Assembly: GCA_030062745.1 (NCBI GenBank)
Contig: CP099849.1
Span: 19,266,144 to 19,330,143, forward strand
DNA: 64,000 nucleotides
DNA from: Capitulum mitella
Lineage: Eukaryota; Arthropoda; Thecostraca; Pollicipedomorpha; Pollicipedidae
Direction of reading: 5' to 3'
The notes under the pieces are model-generated. The model saw nothing but the letters and a program-made list of their open reading frames with translations. It was not told the DNA's origin and searched no databases. The translations under genes and the position numbers were made by a program. Below are positions 36,171-48,401 of this stretch, in pieces; position 1 is the first letter of the stretch; each line of letters starts with the position of its first letter.

Positions 36171-39100
36171 CTCCAGTGGAATGTTTGGAAAATGTTTTGG
36201 TTATCGCGGTGTTTGTTGCCTTTTGGTACCTTCTCGATCTGCAGGCGTTTCCTTTTGAGTGCTTAGATGTCATGAAACCTTTTGATTGCTTGAAACCTCA
36301 CAAGCATAGTGCTTCGGTATCATACCAGGCATTACAGTAATCACTATACTGCACACGCAGACAGAAATGTCTCACTAAGTAGCAAGAAATTTAACGTAAA
36401 AATTCAGTCTGATGAAAACTCAGACAAAAAATTAGGACGAACAAAAACGCACAAACGTAAAATAAATAAATGGGTTCCCCGTTGGTCGCGTGACGACGTT
36501 TTGCCTGTAAGCCCTTACAGGTGCGAAATGTGAAAAAACTTGGAACTGACAATTGTATCCTGGATACATGCAGATCTCGTACATTGCCCGAGGTAACGAA
36601 AATGATAAAGCTATGTCACGGAACACCGCATGCAGCGGCTTGTGATAATGTTTGCAGCATTCCTGAGTCATATATTTCATATGAGGCCTTGGTCGCACAC
36701 CGCCGTGGCGGTGTGCGGCAAACATTATCACAAGGTAGAACCGGCGCTACCATTCAAAAATTGATGTGCTGTACGAAGATTTACGGCGCGAAGAATGCCA
36801 AAAGTATGTAATGTAAGTGGCGCATTTTGTCAAACTGACGGATTGATCCTTTTGTGTGTATTTGAAGCATGGAAGGTTTGATCGCTGAGGAAGTCCTAAT
36901 CATAGAATGGTGTTAATGATGTAATGGTGTCTGATCATCATGGGTACAGGAGTCAACAACGCAAACAGGCAGCAGCCTTTTTAACTACCACATTTTTAAC
37001 ACTGTGCTGCATGGAAATGAATCCCTTGAAATGCCTCTGTCCCTACCATCTTCAACAACACCCACACACCCATGGCTGTGCTGCGAATTCTGCATCAGTC
37101 ATCATCTGCGTCGTGAAGCCCAAACCACAAAATTGGGCGGGTTATCCCACCACCTTCATGTCGGGCTGCCATCAGGGTGTTTGCCGAACTGGTAATCACG
37201 TCCGTAATGCCACGTAAGTGTCGCATGGGCAACTCAAGACTTGGCGCGTCTGAAATCATCAAGCTCTCCCTCCGCTGTGAATTCCTGCACATGGCGATAA
37301 AGGAAGGAATTCCATAGTCGTCGTGATGTTTCTACTCAATTTCCTGAATCCGTGCAGTTCATTTTTCTTCTTCAAAACTAATTATTGTTGTTTTACATCT
37401 GCTGCAGTTTACCATACCTTACAATTATTTTCAAGATATATAATTTGTTTTTGTTAGGGAGGAGAATGAAGGGAGATCCGGGTATTTTAACATACCAGAA
37501 GGGGAATTGCTGTGACTCTGTTAAGTTTAAAGTGGGGCTTGTAAGCACACTTGTGCCCTTACACTTGTTTGCACATAAATGTGCCCTTCAAGTGACTCTT
37601 TCAGTACCAGTGGAAGAAACGAGAAGTAGCAGACAAGGAAACGCCCCAAAAATTAGATGAAACTGCTTCATCTAAAAATTAGGTGAAACAGACCTCGCGA
37701 TGAAAAGAAATACTACAGTACTTTCCACGACAGTGATTACAGCTAATGTAAACTACGATATCACAAATCCTGAAAATTGCACTGATTTTGTGTTTGCGCA
37801 GTAGACTGCTTTCAATAAGCATAGAATGGACATTTCTGTCCCATTGCTCTATAATCAAATGTCGCAATGCACGTTAAGAGGAGTATGTCCGATTTAGTAC
37901 GCAGACCTTTTTCAGCGCGATTCGAGTAGTTTCGCTTGCCTAACGTATGCTGAACTAATCCTCGATGTTTATTTTCAAGCTATCGCCACGAACGCTTGTA
38001 GAGACAACAAACGCAGCTAACGGTAGTCGTTCGGAAACCGCGATGTCATGCATGACAGAGTGACGCAACCTTCATCCGTGACAAAACCGGTTGGCATCCT
38101 AGGCGAGGAACGCTGTGATTTGAACTCATGGATGTACTCGAAGGCAACGCCCGAAAAATCGTTCTTATCTCGAAGAACGCCGTCTCTGCATAAGTATCCG
38201 GTCTTTGGCATCATGCTCCCGACTCACGAACTGGTGCAATCATTAATGGTTCTCGTAGGATTGACTTAGTAACATGTATAGTCGCATATCTGATGTATTC
38301 TTTCGGTGCTTCACCGCCCCTGGCATTCTTTTCAGTAGCCGAACAAATCATGCGGCGATAGACATTGACATGAGGTTCGAGATTAGGTGTCTGCGGGCAT
38401 CCATGAGCTTTTGCCTTCGAGGCTCAAAATGGGTCATGTACCAAGCTGATCAAAGGGCTGACGTCTAAACGTAGGATCCTGCAAAGCTACCTTCGAACGT
38501 CCTTGGTAAAACTGGACCAGTCTGCCCGGCGGTGCTCACATTGGATCGGACCTGGACTGGTAAGCCCCATGACTCAAGCTCCGGACAGCCAGCCATGCTG
38601 CAGTCTTCAGTGCCTTGCGGTGAACAAGCCGTAGTTGCTGAGTTGAATGGCGATAAACAACGGAGCGCAACATCTAATTTAAAATTGCGTTTTCATCCAC
38701 TGTGGAATCCCAGTTAAACGAGACAATGTGCTTGAAAGTCAGTATTTTTAAACATCGTTCTCAAACACATTGCTGGCAAAAGGCTATACAAAGTCTGATA
38801 CCTTGACAATGCCCAGCAAAGTCTCGAGCAATGCAGAGCAGAGCCACGTTTGCGGTGACCCAGCGTTCTCGACATGCCACTTTTGATGTCATCTACTGGA
38901 GTATGTTTCGTTATGCTCTTCAGCGTCAGTGTGATGACATTGCTGAACCGGAATCATGATGTTTCTTCATCTTTAAGGTTGTCTTTATAAATACCGAGAA
39001 TATACAGAACCAATTTACCACGCAAGCCTGCGATGGATTCAGAGACTTGTTAGAACACTGGTAACTGTTTTTTTTTTGCTCGAGGACAGGCTATTTCTTA

Positions 39101-39350
39101 TTTTCCCCCGGTCCATTTTTTACTTGTTTTGCCTACCTCATCAAGTTTTGCATGCTTCGATGCTCTCGGAAACCCCATAGAGGCATGCGGTATGGCCAAG
39201 TCTGTCAAGCGCCAGTGGCGAACTATCAATAACTCAATACTGCAAGGGCAGCGATAACTGGAAGTGCCAATGTGCAATGACGCTTGGTCTCTGCTCACTG
39301 ACCTTGAACAAACCACCTCGTGCATCGCGTTGCTTGTCCACTGGGACAAT
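36171..39350. other. Non-coding stretch
   Basis: No gene recognised. Contains a nested hairpin at 36639-36734 and a small inverted/direct repeat near 37640-37690. Otherwise ordinary AT-rich sequence. Confidence 0.5.
36639..36734. repeat. Nested perfect hairpins
   Basis: Outer arms of 17 bp: CTTGTGATAATGTTTGC (36639-36655) and its exact complement (36718-36734). Inside sits a second perfect 10-bp stem, GCACACCGCC/GGCGGTGTGC (36695-36704/36707-36716), with a 2-nt loop. Confidence 0.85.
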
Positions 39351-39359
39351 CCCAGCCGC

Positions 39360-39700
39360 GTTCTGCCGAACCAGGCCGGAGCGCGCCCGACCCCCGCGCC
39401 GCGCCTGTGTTAGGCGGGCGGGGTCGTTCGACAGGCCGCCTTGCGACAGCGCGCCAGGTCCGCCGCTGCGTCCCGCCTGCCCCGCTGACGCCCTGGGAGG
39501 ATGGCGCCGCCTGCGGTGAGAGCGGCCTCTGCCGTGGGAGCGGTGCGTGCCGCTGCGCGGTCGCCGGTCGGGTGAGCGCCGCGGTGCGGTCTACCGCGTG
39601 TCGGCGGAGATATCTGCGGAGCGGCTGCCGCGGCCGGACGGGGAGGCGCCGGCCGTGCCGACGGTGCCGCGGCCGTGGCGGCGGAGAGATGTTCCTGAAG
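39360..39700. promoter_or_regulatory. GC-rich island
   Basis: Very GC-rich, with donor-like GGTGAGAG and GGTGAGCG sites (39515-39575). Open frames here are a by-product of composition. Possible promoter/first exon; unproven. Confidence 0.25.
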
Positions 39701-39904
39701 GGTTGTTGCAGCTCAGATGTGTTATTACCATGGTATAGTATTACTGTGGTATTGCTTAATTACTATATGTGATATTGCTCGGTATGGTTCCGAGTGGATA
39801 CGAATGCGATGCCACTTTTGAGCGACTTTCCGGCTCAGTATTGACTTTATGCGGCTGTCGAGCTGCTCTGATGTAGCGTGATCACCAGTGTGGACAAGGG
39901 GAAG

Positions 39905-40900
39905 GCTACCTCCCGCCTCGAGGTTGACCCTCAGACCACCAGGGGCACTGGGACGGCCAGGGGCCTTAGAAAGTCAAGGCCCATGGGAAGGCCATGAGCC
40001 TGAAACAGTTGGGGGCCATGGGATGGTCAGGGACCGCGAGGAAGTCATGGGCCTCGAGACAGTCAGGGGCCCTGAGGAAATCAGGGCCCCTGAATTCTTC
40101 ATGGTGCCTTTGGGCACCATGAGGAAGCCATGGGCAAGGGAAGTCAAGGGCACCTGCGCATCCCATGGTGCCCAAGGGCACCATGGGATGCTCAGGGGTC
40201 CTGAGATGGTCAGGGACCATGAGAGAGTCAAGGGCCCTGAAACATTCATTGGCCATGGTGCAGTCATGATCCGGAGACAACCAAAGGTCCTGGAATGGTC
40301 AGGAGTCTAGGTCTACCGTCTGCGGCCCTGAAACGGTCAGGGGCCCTGAGACAATCAGGGGTTAACACAGTCAGGGGCCTGAGGCCGCCACGCGTGCCAT
40401 GGAACGGTCAGAGAACCTGGGATGATCAGGAGTCATGAAACGGTCATGGGGATGAAACAATTAAGGGCCATAGGATGTTCAGGGACAATGCGTACAGTGG
40501 CTGCGTTGCAGCCATGAGTCTGAGACAGCTAGAGGCCCTGGGATGTTCGGGCCCTGGGATGGTCGTAGGCCCTGGGACGGCCAGGGGCCCTGGGATGGTC
40601 AGGAGCCCTGGGACTGTCAGGGTCCTTCAACAGTCAAGGGCCCTGGGATGGTCAGGGTTCCTGGAACAGCCGGGGACCGTGCGATGGTCAGGAGCCCTAA
40701 GGTTATCAAGCACCCTTGAAAGTTCAAGGGTCTTGCGACAGTCAGAACCGAAACCTGGGACAGCCAGGGGCTCTCGGACGGTCAAGAGTCCTGGAACGGT
40801 CGGGGGTCGGGACCTGGGACGTCCATGAACTCTGCGACGGTCAAAAGTCCTGAGACGGCCAGATGCCGTGAGGCGGTCAGGGACCCCGGAACGGTCAGGA
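39905..40900. repeat. Degenerate minisatellite, about 20-bp unit
   Basis: About 1 kb of imperfect units resembling GGGCCCTGGGATGGTCAG. It includes perfect palindromes such as TCCCATGGTGCCC/GGGCACCATGGGA at 40161-40188. Long open frames on both strands come from the repeat. Confidence 0.85.
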
Positions 40901-41899
40901 TTTACCGCCGCCAGTCGAATTGGTCTCTTTAAAATTAGTCGGATAGTCGTAGGCCGTATGATCCATCCCTCGCAGTTTCGGTGGCTTGGCGCTACATCAG
41001 CAAGCGCTACATGTTAAGCGGCAGTTCGCTCAACAGTGACGTCACAGTGGCAACATTCTCAGAAGCACAAAAAAGCTGCGGGTGGCTTTACCTCGTTATG
41101 TTTCCTCGATTGCATCTATGCAATGCTACCTAGTAGGAGACCGTTTTTAGTGAAGTACGCACCACCGCGATCGACCCGGACCATGCACGAGGCCAGCTGT
41201 CAGCAGCACGCGAACCCACGTCGCCACTCCTGAATGTTAAATTGAGGTAAACGTTCCACAGTCCACACCTGCGCAGGCTGTTAAAATTTAACCGACCGGC
41301 TTGCCTCTGGCACCATATTTCCTGGCTGAGTCATCGGCGGTATCGCCAGCGCTGAAGTCTCTCTGCGCCAGGGCCCCCCGCAGTGCCCCCGGCCCCCCTG
41401 TTACGTAACCGGGCGTCTGGCTCACGACTCACCAGCACTGTCATCTGACCGCCCCACGTCCGGCTCTTGGCGACAGAGAGATCGACATCGCCTGGGTGGC
41501 AAAGCGAGAGCTGGGAGTGAGGTTTAATTCGCGCACTGGATGATGGACAGTGGTTTAGCGGCCAGGACCATTTAAAATCCGGCGGTCGTATAAAGAGCGA
41601 TTTATCACTTTCAATTTCGATAACGTTTTGCTCGTTTTCCCTACCTAAAATCTCCGCGGCAAAATGAGTTCATGGAGAACGATGAATAGCATGACTTCAG
41701 CAATAGTTCGGCAACTGTTTCCGATGATATTTCAAAAAATCATCGAACCGAGGCAACTTTTATGAAGCGTGTAGCTCAAAGTGCACAGTTTATCGATGTC
41801 GTTGCAGCCCCTGCAAACCCCTGAGATGTGATTTCATTTAATTAAACTTCACATTTGAGTGAGGGGTATGCAGACGAAGCCCCAAAATCGTCGGACGGG

Positions 41900-42420
41900 T
41901 GTTAGACTCAGCGAAACAACAGCCGGACTGGACGTACATCTTGATCTCCACAACGTCGACAAATCACAGACTGCCATTCCCAAACCACAAGGCGCTACAA
42001 CCGTTTCCGTCGGTGATCCTGCGGCCGCAAACCGCCCCGTCAGATCCGTCTGACCGGTCAAGCAAGGTCACGTGAAAGCGATACGCCCCTCGGCGCCAGC
42101 GGAAGCCGGCAGTTGTGCTGCACCGGGCTGCAGGGTGAGAGCGTGCCGGCCGGGGCTGCAGGTGACAGGCGTGCAGCGGAATCCGCCCTGGCCGGTCCGG
42201 TGCGGGTGGCGCCGGTCCGGTGAGTGTCGCGGCGGCGCCGACAGGTGAGTCGCGCCCCGCCGGGCCGGCCGGCGAGGGTGCGGCTTCCTGTCTGGAGCGT
42301 GTCGTTACGTTACGTTCGGCTGCGGGGGATTTCCGCTCCGATTCCGCCACACCTCTCACCGGCCGGTATTGGGCCACGCGCGCGGCGCCGCCTCGTGAGG
42401 CACGCATCACGCGCCTGAGA
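41900..42420. promoter_or_regulatory. GC-rich island with two donor-like sites
   Basis: GC-rich, with GTGAGT at 42220 and 42245 on the + strand. Candidate upstream non-coding exon or promoter; no protein family recognised. Confidence 0.25.
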
Positions 42421-44800
42421 TGCTGCGACGTGGCTGGGGTTACGTGGCTCGGGGTGACGTTTGCTTGTCTCTATTCAGAGTGCCTGGCGTTACGCAACCG
42501 TGTGTGGGTCCAAACTGCGTTGCCAAAGCATGTCCCAGAATGGGTAGATCCACTTATGCTCAGCCTCACTTCGCAGGTCCTGAATAATGATGACGCGATG
42601 ATGCTTTTGGCATTGATAAGTATGTGTCAAAAGAATGAGTGTTGGACGTTGGCAGGTCCTATAAGTATGTTGGTCTGGCCCATATGTATGCCTTAGTTAC
42701 TGCCAGATATCTGAGCGTGCAGTTCCTTCAAATGAGAGTAGTTGGTAAGTTTGAGTCGCTATTTTAAACAACACTGTCATGAATGAACTAAGAAGCAAGT
42801 GTATCAGCTCAGCTTTTCTGGCATCTTTTTTAGCTTACAAATACGATCATCTTATCATGATCATGGGCCTCATCGGTATGCTGGCGTTTTTCCTGTCCAC
42901 CTTAGAAAACGAACAGCCAATATTTTTTCTATCTTTTGGGTTTTACACATCTCAAAGTCGGCGACGCCTTGAATATTTTGCAATTGACCAAGAATACCAT
43001 GTAAAAATAGCATGCATATTAAGCTGATAACTCGCAGAATGATTGGCATCTGACTCCCTGATGCGCTGACGGACGCTTTTGCCTCAGTTTAAGAGTCCCG
43101 GCCACGCCGCACTCAAACGCCGTTTCACCATCATCTAGTGCACGTGCTGCCGATCAGACGTGATGGCGCCGCCCCCTACTCCGTGCTCAGCATGCGGCGA
43201 CAGTGTGAGCTGCAGCACCATGCGTCCTGTGTTGTGCTGCATTTAAATTCAAGTGCATCTGCCGAAGGACACCGAGGCTAGCATTGCACCCGTCGCAATG
43301 GTCATGACAAATGGAAAGGATGGGGAGTAGAAGGGCACGGATTATATGGCTAAAGGCTAAAAGATAAGATCTCAGTCCGACGCGTCCACGGGGCACCCCC
43401 ACTTTGCCATCCCTATCCCGGGCCTGCAACTGCCTCCGATCAAAACTAGACGCCCCGGTGCTCTACTGTCCATCGTCTGCTGCCCCGTCTGCCACCCTCA
43501 GTCTGCCACCGGCAGTCTGTCACCCTCAGTCTGCCGCTAGTCTGCCGCTCGTAGTCTGTCGCCGCAGACCGCCTCACGGTCGACTGACAGCGACACCATG
43601 ACCTCTCTCTCTCTCCTCCCCATCAGCAGCAGGCCGAGGTCACGTGCGGGCCGCTGCACGTGCACCGCATGAGCACTGTGCACGTTGGGGGGGGGGGACG
43701 TCGCGCGCTTGCGGTCGGTGGCTTAGTGGGCGTTCTCGAGAGCCTTGTGGCTTATGATTCGGCTTAGCCACCCCCGCTCCCCAGCCATCAGTTGTCGTTG
43801 GCCTAAGTTCCGGTTGCTCGCCTGTAAAGCATGTCGTGATTCGTGACAAAAAGAGTGGCTCACAAGACGCGATGAACATAAGAAGAAGTTACATCTGAAA
43901 GACTTGCACATCTGACATTTTGTGGAACGTCCAGTCTGACCATGACCGAGGTATGAAACACCACCTGGCCCGTTCCCAGTGAGCGATGGTACAAAAATGA
44001 CGGACGTGTATATAAGCTATGAAAGCTGTACCTTATGATTTTAAGGGCAATTAGATCACTCCTATTCGAGTTCAAGTGCATGGCAAAGTGGGGGTTTCCT
44101 CGATCTGATCGGTTAGTGTCGTTATTTCGATGACAAATTTCCGTGAAAAAGGTCACGACCTTCACGAGTCATATCACGAGCCAAATATTCTTCGCGATGC
44201 AACACCCATGTCTCTCGAACTTAGCAACCTTACCACAGGTTAGCAACGTTACCATACACACGACCATACTCACGTTCTCCGTGGCCAACCTTTACTTTTC
44301 GTATCGTTTGTATTACTGGCTTACAGCAGAGGAGCGTTTGGAGGCATGTTACACTTATTTCGCATTTTAAATGGCGTCGACTTTTATTGACATCAGGCTA
44401 TTATGATCACGTTTAAAATAAACGTGTTTTAATGGACCACCCAAAAAATGTAATTCAGAGAAACAATATAAATTGCTTCTTTATATTCGCGTACGTTTCA
44501 TTTAACACTAACTGGCAGTGCAATGAAGTTAAAATGCAATATTGCATCTACGATATTATATTAAGGATCGACAACTGATGACCAGATTATCCAGCTTACT
44601 AAATCCCATTTCTGCTTTTCTGTTCCAAGTATGGAATGAACTTTGACTGAAATTTAGTCCGATGCCATTCAGAATAGCTTCCACAATGACTTCTGCAATT
44701 TTGACAGACGTTGAGAAGTGGCCGTCGTATCATGCAATTAAATTAAGTGGATGCGCGGCTTAACGCACCATAGCCGAGGATTAAGGACCAACGGAGGGGC
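42421..44800. other. Non-coding stretch
   Basis: No gene recognised. There is a short degenerate repeat of CAGTCTGCC-like units at 43478-43570 and a poly-G tract at about 43687. Confidence 0.5.
43478..43570. repeat. Short degenerate minisatellite (CAGTCTGCCACC-like)
   Basis: Five or six imperfect copies of a 12-15-bp unit. Confidence 0.6.
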
Positions 44801-45230
44801 GTTCAGCTCGCCTCGACGGCTCCGGCGGATCGTGCTCCGTTTACCCAGCGCCGATAACCGACCCGACGAGCTCGCAGCCGTGAATGCCGACAGTTTAGCG
44901 GGTGCTCGTAAATCCCGGCCTTCTGTTGGCTGTAATAGCGGCGGGTCGCGTCTGGAGCTGACCTCCGGCCCGCGGGTCGACCCGCTGGGCCCGCGAGCCG
45001 GCGCATCCGGGCGGTTGGTTTCACTTTTCTCAGCGATGCTGAGGCCGGGTCACAGGTTGCACGCTAGTGCACGGCTCAATGGGGCGGGGGCGCCACGGAC
45101 CCTCACGGCCCCACAAATCGCCAGTGCGAAGATGGCCGCCCTGTTGGGCAAATCCAGATCGGTGCGGTCGACGCGGCCGCCTGGGACGCCGCGTGCTGCG
45201 GAGTCGGGGTTGAGTTTGAACTGCTGCAAA
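44800..45230. promoter_or_regulatory. GC-rich island
   Basis: CpG-rich segment within a 197-codon open frame (44751-45344) that matches no family I know. More likely a promoter-type island than a gene. Confidence 0.25.
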
Positions 45231-45344
45231 CGTAGTGTCTTTTCTGCGTCCTGTGAACCACTGAAGCCAAATTTGCTCCGAGCGCGGGACACACTTAACG
45301 TCTCAGAAGTAAAGTGCTGGCGTGGAATAATGGCGATACTGTGA

Positions 45345-46590
45345 TGCTGAGATGTCAGGAAATGTATTATGGTAGACAGAAAGCGGTCGGAAACAACGGA
45401 CAAAAGTGTATTGTTCCGTAGTGAATAAATGCGTGTTGAATTACATACTTATTTCAGATGCGCACAGGATGCATAAAAGAAAGGTGCATCGAAGTTTAAA
45501 AGCCCTCCATGAAAGAATGGGTTACCTTCTACACCTAAATTAATTCACCTTAAGTTATCTGTCACAACGGAGCGTTTAGAATTATTGTCAGATAGAACTT
45601 CAGACCTGATGTTTTCGTTTCCCCAAACCTGACTGCAGTATGACCCTATGGGACCCTTCAGCAGAACAATATCCGCCATCTGCCCCTTCACAACCGAACA
45701 GGTGATACCCTGTGAGGTCTGCATTCAGTGAAATATTAATGTTCGGCCGTTCTCTGATGATTTAGATAAAATCATCGCGAGTATAACTGGGACGTGACAC
45801 GATTTCTCCGTTGGTATAGCCAGCTTCGGCATTAACTTCATAATGTTTCTATTAGGGCAATGCCGCCGCCCATTAAGCCGTAATTGCATCACGTAAGCTA
45901 TGGAGTGATAAGGTAATTACAACTGTTGCACATTCACCTATGTACCACAGGACAAACTGGCCTATGACTGCGAACGATTTTCGGCACTCCAGGGAGCTGA
46001 GCGTTTACATGCGTGAGAGGTAATGCCACGTTAGGTGGTCAGGTGGTAATTACGATGCCTTTGCAAGTCATTACTCAGCAAATGATCACAAATGTCCTTC
46101 TCCTGCTGCAGCATGAGTGGTACGTTTTTTCAATCTCTATCAAAAACAGTGACTGGCGCATTTGAAGTTACACACATTGTCACTCCGTAATTTCAGAAGC
46201 TCCATGGCATTTGTTGCGCTTAAAACGTTTCACCAAAGGCGATCACCCTGAATAATTCAAGGTAAATGCCCGAAATGTTCTCAGTTTTGCATTAAATCTG
46301 CAATAAATTGCTCCGGAAACAAAATAGCTTACAGTATGTGACAAAGCTCGTTCTCCTATATTTCATTTTGTGCAAAACATTACAAAAGTCGGCCTCATTT
46401 TGGCATACTGATGAAAACAAAACTTGTCCTCACGAAATGTTGTCGTTCCGTGTAGACCACTGGTAGGGAGAGGCCGAGGACCGGACATCCTATCCCCCAA
46501 ATGTGAGTTTCCCAATGGATTTATTTTGACCGAAGGCAGTTCCTCATCTATCGCCAAATTTTTCAGTATCGAGTAGCAAAGCAAAGAAAT
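45345..46590. other. Non-coding stretch
   Basis: AT-rich unique sequence; nothing recognised. Confidence 0.5.

Positions 46591-46592
<2 letters not shown>

Positions 46593-46642
<50 letters not shown>
46593..46642. repeat. TA microsatellite
   Basis: Pure TA dinucleotide run of 50 bp. Confidence 0.95.
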
Positions 46643-46645
<3 letters not shown>

Positions 46646-46789
46646 TAACCACTTGGTCTCTTGTTCTTCTGGTAGTGGCTTGCGATTAGGTGCAAATATG
46701 TTTGGTTGAATTTGTGGTTGTGTATGCATTGGCGAAACGTGGTCATCCTAATGAGACTTCGAATGCAAGGCGAAACGTCATTTGTTTTA

Positions 46790-46920
46790 TCATCTCTCTC
46801 TCTCTCTCTCCCCTCCATCTCTCTCTCTCTCTCTTTCTTCTCTCTCTCTCTCTCTCTCCTTCCTTCTCTGCATATGTATATATGTATGTGCATATATCTA
46901 TATATATATGCACACATATT
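46790..46920. repeat. TC microsatellite followed by a TA/TG tract
   Basis: TC repeats with small interruptions to about 46869, then TATG/TA repeats. These create spurious low-complexity open frames on both strands. Confidence 0.9.
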
Positions 46921-48176
46921 AACTTGCTGCGGGGCCCCTTGCAATGTTACCCACGTGTCCATGTGTTTCGAAATGGGACAGTTTAGCCCGAGGCATCGAA
47001 TCCGATGGCACTGGGTAGTTTTATAGTGCTGTACAGCCCCAAGACACGGCCGCTCGTGACCGGTTGACCCTTTCAGTCTCCAGCCAAATACAGGTGTCTT
47101 TCGGAGACTCAAACCAAACACCACCCACACATCGGACTCTGCTGCCCGATTCTTTGTCTATCTGACATCAATCCTCATAGGAAATCTTATCCTCGCATTG
47201 TCTGTGGTTAGGCAGGTACCTGTGCTAGAATAGTATCTAATGATCTCGGCTATTACTTTTGTCCTATGGAATCCCGGATTCGGGATGTTTTCCTGTTTCA
47301 TTTACCTTTTTTCCTTTGCATGGATGATTGAAGACACTAAAGACACTAAAAAAACACGTTAGTAAGGCTCAATGGAACATTAGTAGGGCTGAAATCAACA
47401 TTTGTAGGGCCTTGGTCCAACTTGGCCTTTAGAAAGGACACCCGTGGTTCTATTTCCCAATCGAAAAGTGAATTTGAATTTTCGTACGGATCTCTTGAGT
47501 CGATATGCGCAAATGTATCCGTTTCCGTTGTCTTCCATTTCAGTCGTGTACATGTAACATTGCAATGGCTGCCTTAATATGCTGTATTTCATTTGCCGGC
47601 CGCCAGAGTCACCATTTAATAAAGGAACATTTAGTGTCACGAAAGACGGCTTGTATGAAATGTCCGTGCACCGAACCATGTAAGTCGGGCTCACGGTAAA
47701 TCATGTTAACATGGCTTTGACCAGTTTAGATAGCGATCTTCCGAAGGAAATTCCGCCGATAATGCGCGACGTAGTGCTTATAGGTTTAAGTTTGAATAAC
47801 TTAAGAAACTGCTGCTGTTAGCAGTTTCACAGATCAATACTACGGGTGGAACGATGCTTTTCCAGAATATCCCAAATGCTGTCTTATATTGGTTTTGTGT
47901 AATGCGAACACTTCGCGCCGTAGAAACTGGCGTTGATGGCGAAAATCGTTAACCCTCACACCGTGCTGTCTTTGCCCGTTCCTACTGCATGCGTTTCTAA
48001 CTAGTCTTGAGAGATTTCTTTTGTCTGAATGGTTCAATGTGGCTGATTCTTCGTATTGTTTTCCTTCCTTCACGCCGTGCGAACGAGGCCTGGCGGCTTA
48101 TTTTCAGTCCGCCCGCTCTCCGCAGGGGGTCCGTTTCACCTCTCATCCGACAACGGCCGCTCCCACGTGCCGACAG
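46921..48176. other. Upstream flank of the STEAP gene
   Basis: No gene recognised. GC content rises from about 48060. CCGACAG at 48170-48176 is a plausible 3' splice site, so the transcript may start further upstream with a non-coding exon. Confidence 0.4.
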
Positions 48177-48201
48177 GTGACACCGCGCCCTGAGAGCTCC
48201 G

Positions 48202-48401
48202 ATGTCTCCGCACCGGAACGCCGCGTTCGTCGGAGACGGCGGCGCGGAGTCGGCGGCCGACCTCGAGATGACCCCGCCCGGCGGCGAGGGCAGGCGGCTC
48301 TGCGTGCTCGGCTCGGGCGACTTCGGCCGCGCTATCACCCGCCGGGCGGTGTCGGCCGGCTTCACCGTCAGCCTCGGCACCAGGAGCAAACAGAAGCAGG
48401 C
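48202..48401 (+). CDS. STEAP coding exon 1 (dinucleotide-binding motif)
   Basis: Encodes residues 1-66 and two bases of codon 67. It includes LGSGDFGR, the Rossmann-type NADPH loop, and VSLGTRS. The start ATG has a weak context; a second in-frame ATG (Met23, 48268) has a better purine at -3. The exon ends at GGC before GTGAGTAC, which is the first of a tandem array of identical donors. Confidence 0.8.

Noticed and set aside
35719..36273. 184-codon minus-strand open frame
   Set aside because: Coincides with a GC-rich island; the sequence is compositional, with no family motif.
39888..40828. Open frames of 97-140 codons on both strands
   Set aside because: Generated by the 20-bp minisatellite.
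44751..45344. 197-codon + strand open frame
   Set aside because: No recognisable domain, and composition follows the GC-rich island. Kept only as a possible promoter-type region.
46363..47130. 255-codon minus-strand open frame
   Set aside because: Runs through TA and TC microsatellites (Tyr/Ile and Arg/Glu runs) and has no conserved domain.
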